Shown here: in pieces, positions 27,429 through 37,214 of the stretch
How the letters are laid out: every line of letters begins with the position of its first letter
Numbering within the stretch: position 1 is the stretch's first letter
Notes under the pieces: model-generated
The model's input: the letters and a program-made list of their open reading frames with translations, nothing else
What the model was told of the DNA's origin: nothing
The model's database searches: none
DNA from: Leptotrichia shahii
GTDB taxonomy: Bacteria > Fusobacteriota > Fusobacteriia > Fusobacteriales > Leptotrichiaceae
DNA: 64,000 nt
Direction of reading: 5' to 3'
NCBI RefSeq assembly: GCF_008327825.1
Contig: NZ_AP019827.1
Coordinates: 1,054,001 to 1,118,000 of the forward strand
Translations under genes and position numbers: made by a program

Positions 27429-29324
27429 TTACTGATTTTCAAATCCCCCTGTATAAAGCTGATAATAAGTCCCTCTTTGTTCAATCAGTTCATCGTGATT
27501 TCCACGTTCAATAATTTTTCCTTGATCAAGTACCATTATCACATCAGAATTTTTAATAGTTGAAAGTCTGTGAGCAATTACGAATACTGTTCTTCCTACC
27601 ATTAACTTATCCATTCCTTCCTGTACAATTTTTTCTGTTCTTGTATCAATGCTTGAAGTTGCTTCATCTAGAATTAAAACTGGTGGATCGGCGATTGCCG
27701 CTCTTGCTATTGATAATAATTGCCGTTGTCCTTGTGAAAGGCTGGAACCATCACCGCTTAAGTAAGTGTCGTAGCCTTGTGGCAAGTGTTTTATAAAATG
27801 ATCGGCGTTGGCAAGTTTTGCGGCTGCACGTACTTCTTCGTCTGTAGCATCAAGTTTTCCGTATCTGATGTTGTCGGCAACTGTTCCAGAGAATAAGTGT
27901 GTGTCCTGTAATACAATTCCAAGCGATTCTCTTAAATCCTGTTTTTTTATTTTTTTAATGTTAATTCCATCATATCGGATTTTTCCAGAATTAATATCGT
28001 AAAATCTGTTAATTAAGTTTGTAATTGTAGTTTTTCCAGCTCCTGTTGCACCAACGAAGGCAATTTTTTCTCCTGGCTTAGCATAAAGATTGATATTGTG
28101 AAGTATTGTCTTTTCATCGTTATAGCCAAATGTTACATCTTCAAAAACAACATCTCCCATTAGTCTTTCATAAGAAATTGTTCCATCAGAATGCGGATAT
28201 TTCCAAGCCCATGCACCTGTGTGCTTTTCTGTTTCTGTAATTTTTCCATTTTCATCAATATTTGCATTTACAAGAGTTACATAGCCGTTATCTTGTTCAG
28301 GTGTCTGATCTAACAGGTTAAATACTCTTTGAGCTCCAGCCGATGCCAGTATTACTGATGTTAATTGCTGTGCAATTTGTGAAACAGGTTGATTTATTAC
28401 TTTTATAAACTGTAAAAACGATACAAGCCCTCCGATTGTAAAACCTGCAATATTATTAAACACAATTATTGAGCCAAGAACCGCTGTAAGTACAAAGTTT
28501 ATATTTCCAAGATTTCCCACAGCAGGACCTAGAATGTTTGCAAATTTCATCGCATTGTTCGCCCTGTTAAATAATGCAGTATTTAGTTTGTTAAAACGTT
28601 CGTCGGCTTTTTTTTCGTATGAAAATACTTTTACAACTTTCAGTCCTTCTATCATTTCTTCTACATATCCATTTACAATACCGATATTTCTTTGTTGAGC
28701 AGTATAGTTTTTTGAACTTTTTGAAGAAATAGTTTTTGTTGTAATAATCATAATAATAATCATTATTACTACGAAAATTGCTAGTGGAATATTTAAGATG
28801 AACATTGAAATAAGGACACTTACAATTGTAATAATCGATGATATTACCTGTGACAGACTTTCAACCATCATATTTCTTAAAGCGTCAATATCACTTGAAT
28901 AGACACTCATTATATCTCCATGTGCATTTGTATCAAAATATTTTATAGGAAGTGATTCCATATGTATAAATACATCATCCCTTAATCTTTTTAACGTTCC
29001 CTGTGCAACGTAAATCATAAATATTTCATAAATATATGTACAAATTACAGCTCCGCCATATACGACCGCCATTTTTAAAATTAGTCTCACAAGCTCATTG
29101 ATAAAGTTGGGATTATTTTTCCCAATGTTAGGAATAATGATTCCATCAATCAATTCTTTTGAATACATTGTCCCAATAACCATTCCAAATGAACTCAAAC
29201 AAATAAATACAATAACAAATAGCGTCTGTATTTTATAATGCTTAAACATATATCCAAGTAATCGAATTAATCCTTTTATCTGATTTCGTGATTGCGAATT
29301 TTTAGCTTTTTTGTTTTTACTCAT
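27429..29324 (-). CDS. ABC exporter subunit with catalytic NBD
   Basis: A 631-residue half-transporter: six membrane helices (about 30-330) and an ATPase domain. Walker A is GATGAGKTT, Walker B ends in LILDEATSSID with the catalytic glutamate, and the H-loop histidine is in IAHRLSTI. The signature is SLSQGQRQ, deviating from LSGGQ. This is the pattern of the catalytic-site-bearing half of heterodimeric exporters such as TM287/288, BmrCD and LmrCD. An insert of about 40 residues before the NBD is notable. The start overlaps the stop of the partner gene by one base (TAATG). Confidence 0.92.
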   Translation of the reverse strand: MSKNKKAKNSQSRNQIKGLIRLLGYMFKHYKIQTLFVIVFICLSSFGMVIGTMYSKELIDGIIIPNIGKNNPNFINELVRLILKMAVVYGGAVICTYIYEIFMIYVAQGTLKRLRDDVFIHMESLPIKYFDTNAHGDIMSVYSSDIDALRNMMVESLSQVISSIITIVSVLISMFILNIPLAIFVVIMIIIMIITTKTISSKSSKNYTAQQRNIGIVNGYVEEMIEGLKVVKVFSYEKKADERFNKLNTALFNRANNAMKFANILGPAVGNLGNINFVLTAVLGSIIVFNNIAGFTIGGLVSFLQFIKVINQPVSQIAQQLTSVILASAGAQRVFNLLDQTPEQDNGYVTLVNANIDENGKITETEKHTGAWAWKYPHSDGTISYERLMGDVVFEDVTFGYNDEKTILHNINLYAKPGEKIAFVGATGAGKTTITNLINRFYDINSGKIRYDGINIKKIKKQDLRESLGIVLQDTHLFSGTVADNIRYGKLDATDEEVRAAAKLANADHFIKHLPQGYDTYLSGDGSSLSQGQRQLLSIARAAIADPPVLILDEATSSIDTRTEKIVQEGMDKLMVGRTVFVIAHRLSTIKNSDVIMVLDQGKIIERGNHDELIEQRGTYYQLYTGGFENQ

Positions 29325-31063
29325 TACTTATCACTCCCTTCTGTCTGGGATTGATAAACTTCACGATATACCTTGCTTGTTTTAAGCAATTCATCGTGTG
29401 TCCCTGCAGCTGTAATAATTCCATCTTCCAGAACTAATATTTTATCAGAATCTCTTATTGATGATACTCTTTGACCAATAATAATTTTTGTAATGTGTGG
29501 TAATTCATTTTTGAAGGCTTCTCTTATTAGTTTGTCTGTCTTTGTGTCAACTGCACTTGTAGAATCATCTAAAATTAATATTTTGGGAGATTTCAGCAAG
29601 GCTCTAGCAATACACAACCTTTGTCTTTGCCCTCCAGACACATTTGCTCCGCCACGTTCGATACGAGTATCATATTTTTTAGGAAATTTCTGAATAAACT
29701 CATCGGCTTGTGCCAATTTGCAGGCATGTTCCATTTCCTTGTCAGTTGCATTTTCATTTCCCCAACGTAAATTATCCTTTATAGTTCCTGAAAACAGCAC
29801 ATTTTTTTGAAGAACCATCGCCACATTATCCCTAAGCGTCTTTATATCATAGTCCTTTACATTCACTCCGCCAACTAGAAGTTCCCCATCTAGAACATCA
29901 TATAATCTTGGAATTAACTGAACAAGAGCCGATTTTGCACTTCCAGTTCCCCCAATAATTCCAATAGTTTCTCCAGACTTTATTTCTAGATTGATTTTTG
30001 TCAAATTCAACACATCAGGATTGTTGCTGTAACTGAAATTCACGTTTTTAAACACGATTGAACCGTCTTTTACCTCTGTTATCCCATTTTCAGGATTTTT
30101 AATGCTTGGCTCCTCATCCAGCACCATTACAATCCTATCTCCAGACGCTCTTGAAAATACAATATTTACAAGCATCATTGCTAGCATAAGAAGACTCATA
30201 AGAATATTGGTTGTATAAGCAAAAAGACTTGTAAGCTGCCCAGTTGTGAGCTCATTTACAACAATCATCTTTGCCCCGAACCATGAAAGTAGTAAAATAC
30301 AACCAAATACTGTTATCTGCATTACAGGAGATACAAATATTATAATCTTTTCCCCTTTTAACAGCATACTTCTCAAATTTTCTGTAGCTTTCTTAAATTT
30401 TCCAGTTTCATATTTTTCACGAATATATGCTTTTACAACACGAATACCATTAATGTTTTCCTGAAGGCTGGAATTTATGTCATCATATTTTTTAATTGCA
30501 GCTGTAAAAATTGGATGCACCTTAAAAATAACGAAGGCTAAAAAACTTCCTAAAAATAAAACTGCAACAATAAATATCATCGACAATTTTGGACTTATCA
30601 TAAATGACATAAATATAGCAACGCACATCATAAGCGGAGCCCTTACAAATCCTCTGATTAATAACTGAAACGAATTCTGAATGTTATTAACATCTGTCGT
30701 AAATCTTGTAATCAGTCCAGCTGTAGAAAATTTATCAATATTAGTGAATGAAAAAGACTGTATCTTAGAAAATAAATCCTTTCTCAAGTTTTTAGCAAAT
30801 CCAGCCGAAGCATAAGAAGCGTATTTACTAGCCTGTATTCCACACAACAACGACAGCATAGCCACTCCGAACGTTGCAAGTCCCATTATTACAATAAATT
30901 TCATATCTCCCTTGCCATTATTTCCATTAAGCCCGTCATCTATAATCACAGCCATAAGTGTTGGAATAAGCATTTCAAAAATAACTTCTATTCCAATAAA
31001 TACTGGCGAAATTAACGCACTTTTTTTATACTCCCCAAGATGGGAAAATAGTTTTTTTAACAT
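29324..31063 (-). CDS. ABC exporter subunit with degenerate NBD
   Basis: A 579-residue half-transporter, partner of the following gene. Its signature motif is near canonical (NVSGGQRQR), but Walker B reads LILDDSTSAVD with Asp in place of the catalytic Glu, and the H-loop reads IGQRVSS with Gln for His. Walker A is GGTGSAKS. The dimer therefore has one consensus and one degenerate ATP site. Substrate cannot be read from sequence; relatives export drugs or lipids. An AAAGG ribosome site precedes the ATG. Confidence 0.92.
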   Translation of the reverse strand: MLKKLFSHLGEYKKSALISPVFIGIEVIFEMLIPTLMAVIIDDGLNGNNGKGDMKFIVIMGLATFGVAMLSLLCGIQASKYASYASAGFAKNLRKDLFSKIQSFSFTNIDKFSTAGLITRFTTDVNNIQNSFQLLIRGFVRAPLMMCVAIFMSFMISPKLSMIFIVAVLFLGSFLAFVIFKVHPIFTAAIKKYDDINSSLQENINGIRVVKAYIREKYETGKFKKATENLRSMLLKGEKIIIFVSPVMQITVFGCILLLSWFGAKMIVVNELTTGQLTSLFAYTTNILMSLLMLAMMLVNIVFSRASGDRIVMVLDEEPSIKNPENGITEVKDGSIVFKNVNFSYSNNPDVLNLTKINLEIKSGETIGIIGGTGSAKSALVQLIPRLYDVLDGELLVGGVNVKDYDIKTLRDNVAMVLQKNVLFSGTIKDNLRWGNENATDKEMEHACKLAQADEFIQKFPKKYDTRIERGGANVSGGQRQRLCIARALLKSPKILILDDSTSAVDTKTDKLIREAFKNELPHITKIIIGQRVSSIRDSDKILVLEDGIITAAGTHDELLKTSKVYREVYQSQTEGSDK

Positions 31064-31120
31064 TTAAACACCTTTCCTCTCTTTTTTGTTATGATTTTTT
31101 TAAGTAATCAATATAAATTT

Positions 31121-31182
31121 AAAAGCACGAAACTTATTGAAAAAATAAAAACTCATTTTCATTAATAAATTTCAGTGCTTTT
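31121..31182 (-). terminator. Terminator after the esterase gene
   Basis: Arms 31121-31138 and 31164-31182 share AAAAGCAC/GTGCTTTT and a further imperfect stem around a 25-base loop. Confidence 0.7.
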
Positions 31183-31211
31183 TATTTGTTATTAAAATTA
31201 ATTAGCTTTAC

Positions 31212-31949
31212 TTAAATATCCAAATGCTCCATAAAATATCTTATTTGCAATCGCCACCAATCCCAGTCGTGGGCAACATCATAACCCCAGAAATCTGTCC
31301 ATGCTGGAACTTGTTTTTCATAAAGAATATGTGCTAGTTCCCTATTACTTGGAAGTAATTCACCTTCCCATGCACCTTGTCCGATACATACGATAATATT
31401 TTTTTGTCTATACAAATCCAAATAATAATGATCCCAAGGCATATCTCTTAAAAAGTCAACAACAGAATTATTGTAAACTAAATCATCTTTATAATCTCCA
31501 AAGAACATTGATGCATCAAACATTCCACTTAGCGAGATTAACGTGTCAAACAAGTCAGGTCTACGGAAAAATAAAATTCCGGCGTGAGCTCCTCCCATGC
31601 TACATCCTGTAACAATAATATCACTTCTCCAAGAAATATCCTGTATTCTTGGCACAAATTCATTTGCGATAAAGTTAAACCATTTTTCCTGCATTTCTAT
31701 TCTGTATCTTGGATTGCCATTCAGATCTGACCAACTTTCTCTGTCAACGCTTCCTACGCAAAACAGCTGCAATCTTCCTTGTTCAATATAGTCTGATAAA
31801 ACATCTACCATCCCAAATTCTTCATATTGATTGCAATCTCCATCTTGTGAAGGAAATACTAAAACTGGCTTTCCAGCATGCCCATATCTTTTAAATTCCA
31901 TTTCTCTTCCAAGATTGTGACTGTATTCTTTTCTGTATTCTACTTGCAT
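31212..31949 (-). CDS. Esterase-fold hydrolase (alpha/beta)
   Basis: A 245-residue soluble esterase-D/PF00756-type hydrolase. The nucleophile elbow is GCSMGGAHAG, and VAHDWDWW near the C-terminus should carry the catalytic histidine. It has no signal peptide, so it acts in the cytoplasm. It is 23 bases downstream of an ATP-grasp gene and shares its promoter, suggesting joint work on a small metabolite or peptide. The substrate is not evident. Confidence 0.85.
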   Translation of the reverse strand: MQVEYRKEYSHNLGREMEFKRYGHAGKPVLVFPSQDGDCNQYEEFGMVDVLSDYIEQGRLQLFCVGSVDRESWSDLNGNPRYRIEMQEKWFNFIANEFVPRIQDISWRSDIIVTGCSMGGAHAGILFFRRPDLFDTLISLSGMFDASMFFGDYKDDLVYNNSVVDFLRDMPWDHYYLDLYRQKNIIVCIGQGAWEGELLPSNRELAHILYEKQVPAWTDFWGYDVAHDWDWWRLQIRYFMEHLDI

Positions 31950-31972
31950 TTTTTCTCCCTATAATTTATTTT

Positions 31973-33172
31973 TTATGCTTTTTCATGTACAAAGTTTATA
32001 AACTCTTCCATTTCCTCTTTTGTAGCAAATTTTGCTGTATACATATAATTTCCCATTGCTCCTGCAAAAATATCAGGCATTCTTTCGTCCATTACAATTG
32101 CATTTCCATATTTTTGTTTAATTTCGTCATGTGAATGAACATAATTATTGTTATCACGACGGCTGGCATAAACACAGTAATTTTTTTCTAAATCTTCATT
32201 TAGATTAGCTTTTTCAATTTTATCAAAAGCCACCATATCAGCCCAAACTTGGTAAACATCTGTATTATTGGCATAGTTGTACATGTCAGGAGTATATCCT
32301 CCCGCTGGTCGCATATTTGCTTCCAGCCCAATATAATCACCTTTTTTACCTAATCCATCTTTATCTTTATTAAGTTTAAAAAATTCCAAGTGAACAAATC
32401 TGCTTTTCACTCCAAATCCTTTTATAGATTTTCTTCCTGCATCCAGCAATTTTTCAGACATTTCCTTTTCCACATAATAAAAAACATCAAGCCCGTCATT
32501 TACAACATCCATAATTGCAGGTTCAAATATACCAGTTTCAAAAAGAGGATTACCATTAGAGTCAATAATGGCATCATAAGATACAAGATCTCCATCAACA
32601 TACTCTTCCATAATATATTTTATATCTTTATTACGATTTTCAAAAAATGCCTTTAACTCATCTTCATTTTTAATTTTATGAGTATCGCTCGCTCCAACTC
32701 CGTTGTCAGGCTTAGTTACAACTGGATACCCAACTTTTTCAATAAATTTTTTTGCCTTTGCAAGTGTTGTTACCAATGAAAAATCTGCGGATGGTATTCC
32801 TGCTTTTTTATATGCCTTTTTCATTTTTGATTTTTCTTTAATATTAGCAATCTTATCCGCTTTTATTCCTGTTGTAATATTAAAGTCTGAACGAAGTTGT
32901 GCATCTTGTGCAAGCCAATATTCGTTATTTGACTCAAGCCAGTCTATTTTTCCGTATTTATGAGTAAAAAAAGCCACCGCCTTCAATACTTCATCATAAT
33001 TTTCAAGACTAGAAACTTTATAATATTCAGTCAAGCTGTCCTTTAATTTTTGATCCAATTGATCATACTCAATATCTGCTATCCCTAATATATTTACTCC
33101 ATTCTTTTTCAATCTATCACAAAATTCCCAGTTTGTTTTTGGAAATTGTGGTGAAATATAAACGAAATTCAT
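31973..33172 (-). CDS. ATP-grasp ligase of unknown substrate
   Basis: A 399-residue carbamoyl-phosphate-synthase-like ATP-grasp protein. The N-terminal Rossmann-like part starts NFVYISPQFPKTNW; the ATP-grasp fold follows with GYPVVTKPDNGVGASDTHK and YIMEEYVDGD, and LEANMRPAGGYTPDM supplies metal ligands. Enzymes of this fold join a carboxylate to an amine or thiol. A GGGAG ribosome site precedes the ATG. It is the first gene of a two-gene unit with the esterase. Confidence 0.85.
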   Translation of the reverse strand: MNFVYISPQFPKTNWEFCDRLKKNGVNILGIADIEYDQLDQKLKDSLTEYYKVSSLENYDEVLKAVAFFTHKYGKIDWLESNNEYWLAQDAQLRSDFNITTGIKADKIANIKEKSKMKKAYKKAGIPSADFSLVTTLAKAKKFIEKVGYPVVTKPDNGVGASDTHKIKNEDELKAFFENRNKDIKYIMEEYVDGDLVSYDAIIDSNGNPLFETGIFEPAIMDVVNDGLDVFYYVEKEMSEKLLDAGRKSIKGFGVKSRFVHLEFFKLNKDKDGLGKKGDYIGLEANMRPAGGYTPDMYNYANNTDVYQVWADMVAFDKIEKANLNEDLEKNYCVYASRRDNNNYVHSHDEIKQKYGNAIVMDERMPDIFAGAMGNYMYTAKFATKEEMEEFINFVHEKA

Positions 33173-33224
33173 TTTTTATTCATCTCCCTTATTTATTTAC
33201 AAATGATTATAGTTATTATATTTT

Positions 33225-33254
33225 ATTATAACATAAAAAATATGTTTTTTACAA
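33225..33254 (-). promoter_or_regulatory. Promoter for ATP-grasp/esterase pair
   Basis: Minus strand TTGTAA (33254-33249), 18 bases, TATAAT (33230-33225). The spacer contains ACATA/TATGT as a short inverted repeat. Confidence 0.5.
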
Positions 33255-33329
33255 GTCACTTAGAATATAAAATTTCTAAAAATTTGATAATTTTAATTAA
33301 ATTAATTATTTTATTTTTCATTTTTTCCT

Positions 33330-34046
33330 TTATTTATACTCATTCAAGTCAATCCCTTGATCTAATGCCGCAAAAATACATCCACAATAACATTGACGAT
33401 AAACATCATATTCTGCACACATATCTACAGAACGCTTATATCCATTATTTTTCTTAAAATCTGACGGCAAATAATTTACATCAAAAATTTCTTGAATCTC
33501 TAATCCAAGAGTGTTTATCAACTGGCTATTTTTATGAGGGCTTAATGTTAATGCACTTCCAAAATAATCAAATCCCAATTCTTGGGCCTTTTTTGCAACA
33601 ATATCTAATCTCATTTGAAAGCAGACAGTACATCTTTCTCCACCTTCTTTTTCGTTTTCCAAACCTTTCACAGCCCGATAAAAATCAGCCGGCTTATATT
33701 CATCTTCAATAAACCCCACATTATTTCCAGTTCTTTCATTAAATTTATTTATAAATTCCTCCTGCACCAAGGCCCTTTTCTCATATTCAGCTTTAGGATG
33801 AATATTGTTATTAGCAAACAGCACAGTTACATCAGCATATTGTGTAAGGAATTCCAAAGTATAGGTACTGCAAGGTGCACAGCAGCTGTGAATCATTATT
33901 TTGGGACGAATATTTTTACTTTCCCAATCTGAAATCAATTTTGTTAAAATCGTATGATAATTAATTTTTTGATTTGGATTCATTTTTTCTAAAATTTCTT
34001 TTGCATTTTTTATATCCTTTTCAATAAAATTTTCTTTATTTGTCAT
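33330..34046 (-). CDS. queH: Epoxyqueuosine reductase QueH
   Basis: A 238-residue protein of the QueH (DUF208) family, the cobalamin-independent enzyme for the last step of queuosine synthesis in tRNA. The cysteine set is complete: IHSCCAPCS near residue 55, ERCTVCFQMRL, and CAEYDVYRQCYCGC at the end, which bind the FeS cluster and metal. An AAGGAG ribosome site lies 13 bases before the ATG. No other queuosine gene is in the window. Confidence 0.93.
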   Translation of the reverse strand: MTNKENFIEKDIKNAKEILEKMNPNQKINYHTILTKLISDWESKNIRPKIMIHSCCAPCSTYTLEFLTQYADVTVLFANNNIHPKAEYEKRALVQEEFINKFNERTGNNVGFIEDEYKPADFYRAVKGLENEKEGGERCTVCFQMRLDIVAKKAQELGFDYFGSALTLSPHKNSQLINTLGLEIQEIFDVNYLPSDFKKNNGYKRSVDMCAEYDVYRQCYCGCIFAALDQGIDLNEYK

Positions 34047-34151
34047 AAAAATTATTTTCTCCTTATTTTTTTACAAGAAGATTTGTCTTCTTGTTACTAT
34101 AGTTACTTAATTTTAAAGATTTCACTTTTATAATTGCCTATATAAAAATTA

Positions 34152-34201
34152 GACTTGCTTAAATAATTACAAAAAATTAATTTTGAATTACTAAACAAGT
34201 C
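34152..34201 (-). terminator. Terminator after aminotransferase gene
   Basis: GACTTG (34152-34157) and CAAGTC (34196-34201) close an extended imperfect stem; a T-rich run follows on the minus strand. Confidence 0.6.
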
Positions 34202-34210
34202 CAAAGAAAT

Positions 34211-35422
34211 CTATTTATTTATTTTGTTATATTCTTTTAATGCCTTTTTCAGTACTTTCATTCCATTTTCAATTTCAATCAAGTTATGAGTGCAAAATGA
34301 AAATCTTGCTTCTTTCATTCCTTTTCCAGGTGTTGTATAAAATCCAGGCCCTGGTGCAAATGATAATGTCTGATTTTCATACCTAAATTCAGTCAATAAC
34401 CAAATTGCAAATTTTTCGATGTCATCTACAGGTAATTCAGCGATTAAATACAATGAACTGCTTGGTTTGTACGTTACGACACCAGGTATTTTAGTAATAT
34501 TATTGTAAATCATATCTCTTCTAACTTTATACTCTAACTTTGTATTGTCAATATACGTATCCAAAGTATTTATCAAGTTTGTACTAGCATATTGCTCAAT
34601 TGTTGAAACTGATAATCTAGCTTGACAAAATTTTAGTGCTTGTGCCATAAAATCTTTATTTTTAGAAGCAATAACACCAATTCTTGCTCCAGTTGCACTA
34701 TAGTGCTTAGAAATACTGTCTACAAGAATCACTCTGTCTTCAATTTCTGGAATTGACATAAATGATTGATAACTTTTTGCAATTTCTTCGTCATAAATAA
34801 ATTGTCTGTAAACTTCATCTGTAATTATGTATAAATCATATTTTATCGCAATTTCTTTTATTAATTCCGTTTCCTCAGGCCTAAAAACAATCCCTGTCGG
34901 ATTACTTGGATTAGAAAACATTATTGCCTTAGTTCTTGGTGTAATTAATTTTTCAATTTCTTCTCTTGCTGGTAAATGATAATGATTTTCAATCGAAGTT
35001 TCAATTGGAATTAATTTTGCATCTGCAATTCTCAAAAAACTGTCATAATTTGTATAATATGGTTCTGGTACTAAAACTTCATCCCCAGGATTACAAAGGG
35101 TTTGAAGTGTAATTTGAATTGCCTCACTTCCACCTTGAGTAATCAAAATTTCTTCTGGTAAAAGATCAATTTCAACTTTTTTATAAGATTTAGAAAATGA
35201 CTCTCTAAGTTCTATTATTCCAGCTGAATTTGTATATTTTACGATTTTTTCCTTATAGTTATTCAATCCTTCAAAAAATGTATCTGGAGTTTCTACATCA
35301 GGTTGTCCAATATGTAATTGATACACTTTTACTCCATTCCTTTTAGCTTCATCAATGTATGGAACTAATTTTCTAATCGGTGAATAGTGCATATTTAAAA
35401 CTCTATCTGAAAAATTTTTCAT
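34211..35422 (-). CDS. Pyridoxal-phosphate aminotransferase, class I/II
   Basis: A 403-residue aspartate-aminotransferase-fold enzyme. Cofactor contacts are visible in TQGGSEAIQ, FSNPSNPTGIVF, ITDEVYRQF and the Schiff-base lysine in VDSISKHYSATGARIG; the C-terminal arginine is in ARFSFCT. The substrate cannot be fixed; aspartate or aromatic amino acids are plausible. An AAAGGA ribosome site precedes the ATG. It appears monocistronic. Confidence 0.9.
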   Translation of the reverse strand: MKNFSDRVLNMHYSPIRKLVPYIDEAKRNGVKVYQLHIGQPDVETPDTFFEGLNNYKEKIVKYTNSAGIIELRESFSKSYKKVEIDLLPEEILITQGGSEAIQITLQTLCNPGDEVLVPEPYYTNYDSFLRIADAKLIPIETSIENHYHLPAREEIEKLITPRTKAIMFSNPSNPTGIVFRPEETELIKEIAIKYDLYIITDEVYRQFIYDEEIAKSYQSFMSIPEIEDRVILVDSISKHYSATGARIGVIASKNKDFMAQALKFCQARLSVSTIEQYASTNLINTLDTYIDNTKLEYKVRRDMIYNNITKIPGVVTYKPSSSLYLIAELPVDDIEKFAIWLLTEFRYENQTLSFAPGPGFYTTPGKGMKEARFSFCTHNLIEIENGMKVLKKALKEYNKINK

Positions 35423-35534
35423 TTTATAATTTTTTCCTTTCTTCTGGTTCTTTTAATTGTCTAGTTGCTGTGAAAAGTTCTGCTATGGAATGTTTCTATT
35501 TATAATAATAATCTTTAATTTTTAAATTTTAATA

Positions 35535-36527
35535 TTATTTCTTATTATTATATTTTTCATTTAATGCTTTTAAAATAGCAAATGTTTCAACATCCATTTC
35601 TCCGTTGTAATTTGATGGTCTAAAATGATGCTGGAATGCTTTTATTACGTTTTTAGTTTGTTTATCCCAAGAACCTGTTATACTAATGCCGTATCCAAAT
35701 TTGTTTAATTCTCTTTGAACGTCAGAAACAGGTGTCATACTTAGTTTAGTTTCATATTCTCTTTCATAGTTATTTTTTGTCTCGTTGTCATACCACATTC
35801 CAATATTATACTGAGTATATAGTTCCCTCCAAGGAAATAGTGGACCTGGATCAGATTTTCTTTGTGGTGCAATATCTGAATGTCCCAAGATATTTGTTGC
35901 TGGGATTTCATATTTATCAGCCAAGTATTTAACTAAAACAGCAACTTCTTTTATTTGAAAATCTTTATACGGAACAAATGTACCGCTCACATCACCATCA
36001 TTTACAATTTCAATTCCAATTGAAGTATCATTTAAATTATTTCTTCCTTTCCAATCACTGACTCCAGCATGCCAGGCTCTCTTATTTTCATCCACTAATG
36101 AATAAACAGGTTCTGATTTATTGTCTGAAACCATATAATGTGCGCTTACTTCATTTTTAGTTAATGTTTTTAAAGATGATTCCCTGTTTCCAGCTGTATA
36201 ATGTAGAATTATAAATTTTTGTCTATAATCTTGTCCTTGAGAGCTATATGAAGCGTCAACTTTAATTGTTCCTGCTGAATTTGATATTGTTTCAGTTCCC
36301 CCCCTTTGGGCATCTGTGCTTATACGGGCATTTTGACCACTTTGTCCATTATTATTGTTATTTTTGCTGGAACCAGACTGATCCCTTATCACTTGTCCAT
36401 TATCATCAATACGTATTTCTATTGGTTTCTTTACATCTTTTGAAATATCTTGATTATTCGCATTTAATATATTTCCAACAGACAGTACTGATATTAAAAA
36501 TAATAAATTTGCTATATTTTTTTTCAT
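35535..36527 (-). CDS. Secreted N-acetylmuramoyl-L-alanine amidase
   Basis: A 330-residue exported wall hydrolase. A signal peptide (about residues 1-24, ending near LNANN) is followed by a low-complexity Asn/Gln/Ser linker (about 45-90), an Amidase_2 domain (about 100-245) with zinc ligands in ILHYTAGN and LGHSDIAPQRKSDPG, and a C-terminal peptidoglycan-binding-like helical segment (about 265-325). A GGAGGAG ribosome site precedes the ATG. The uncharacterised membrane-protein cluster lies upstream. Confidence 0.92.
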   Translation of the reverse strand: MKKNIANLLFLISVLSVGNILNANNQDISKDVKKPIEIRIDDNGQVIRDQSGSSKNNNNNGQSGQNARISTDAQRGGTETISNSAGTIKVDASYSSQGQDYRQKFIILHYTAGNRESSLKTLTKNEVSAHYMVSDNKSEPVYSLVDENKRAWHAGVSDWKGRNNLNDTSIGIEIVNDGDVSGTFVPYKDFQIKEVAVLVKYLADKYEIPATNILGHSDIAPQRKSDPGPLFPWRELYTQYNIGMWYDNETKNNYEREYETKLSMTPVSDVQRELNKFGYGISITGSWDKQTKNVIKAFQHHFRPSNYNGEMDVETFAILKALNEKYNNKK

Positions 36528-36575
36528 TTGTTTATTCTCCTCCTGCTTTAAGTTTTTTATTTATTTTTTTAATTA

Positions 36576-37211
36576 CTAATTTTTTCTATTGCTTATCCTG
36601 TTCCTTTTGTCAAATTTTATAATATCATTTTTTAAATAATAAATGATTGCTAATATTGCAATAATAATTCTCATAATTGCAGTAATATTTGCATCAAAGT
36701 CTAGCCATATCATTACAGAAACTATTATATTTATTGCTGAGATAACAATCAATAAAGCATTTCTTCTGCTTGCTGTGATAAAAATAAATATTATTGCTGA
36801 AAAGATAAATAAAATTCTTGTACCACCGATAAATACAGTATATGAACCTACAGTTGAAGCTATATCATTTATATAAGGTGAACTTGTTAGAATCACACGG
36901 GAAATATCTACACAAATTAGACTTGCCATAAATATAAAAAAGCAGATTACTAAATCTCTCATATCTCTTTGAGCCTCTTTTTCCCTTTCTTCCCTTGTTT
37001 TATCAATTTTTTTCACACTTTTATCTTCAAGTTGAAATATTGAAAAAAATAATGTAATCCAAAAAAATACCTCTATAATTCCAAAACATGTTGTCATTTG
37101 AAAAAGTTTATCATTTGTATATTCATGAAAAATTGAATTATAAAAAGCACAATTTACAAATATGTAAAAAATAGATGCTGCTATTGCTGTTATTTTTTTA
37201 TAAAAAAGCAT
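36576..37211 (-). CDS. Multi-spanning membrane protein, unknown
   Basis: A 211-residue protein with about six membrane helices and a charged cytoplasmic loop rich in Lys, Glu and Arg between the second and third (KTREEREKEAQRDMRD). No family recognised. Its ATG lies 4 bases after the TPR gene stop with a GGGGGA site, so the two are co-transcribed and probably act together. Confidence 0.75.
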   Translation of the reverse strand: MLFYKKITAIAASIFYIFVNCAFYNSIFHEYTNDKLFQMTTCFGIIEVFFWITLFFSIFQLEDKSVKKIDKTREEREKEAQRDMRDLVICFFIFMASLICVDISRVILTSSPYINDIASTVGSYTVFIGGTRILFIFSAIIFIFITASRRNALLIVISAINIIVSVMIWLDFDANITAIMRIIIAILAIIYYLKNDIIKFDKRNRISNRKN

Positions 37212-37214
37212 AAC

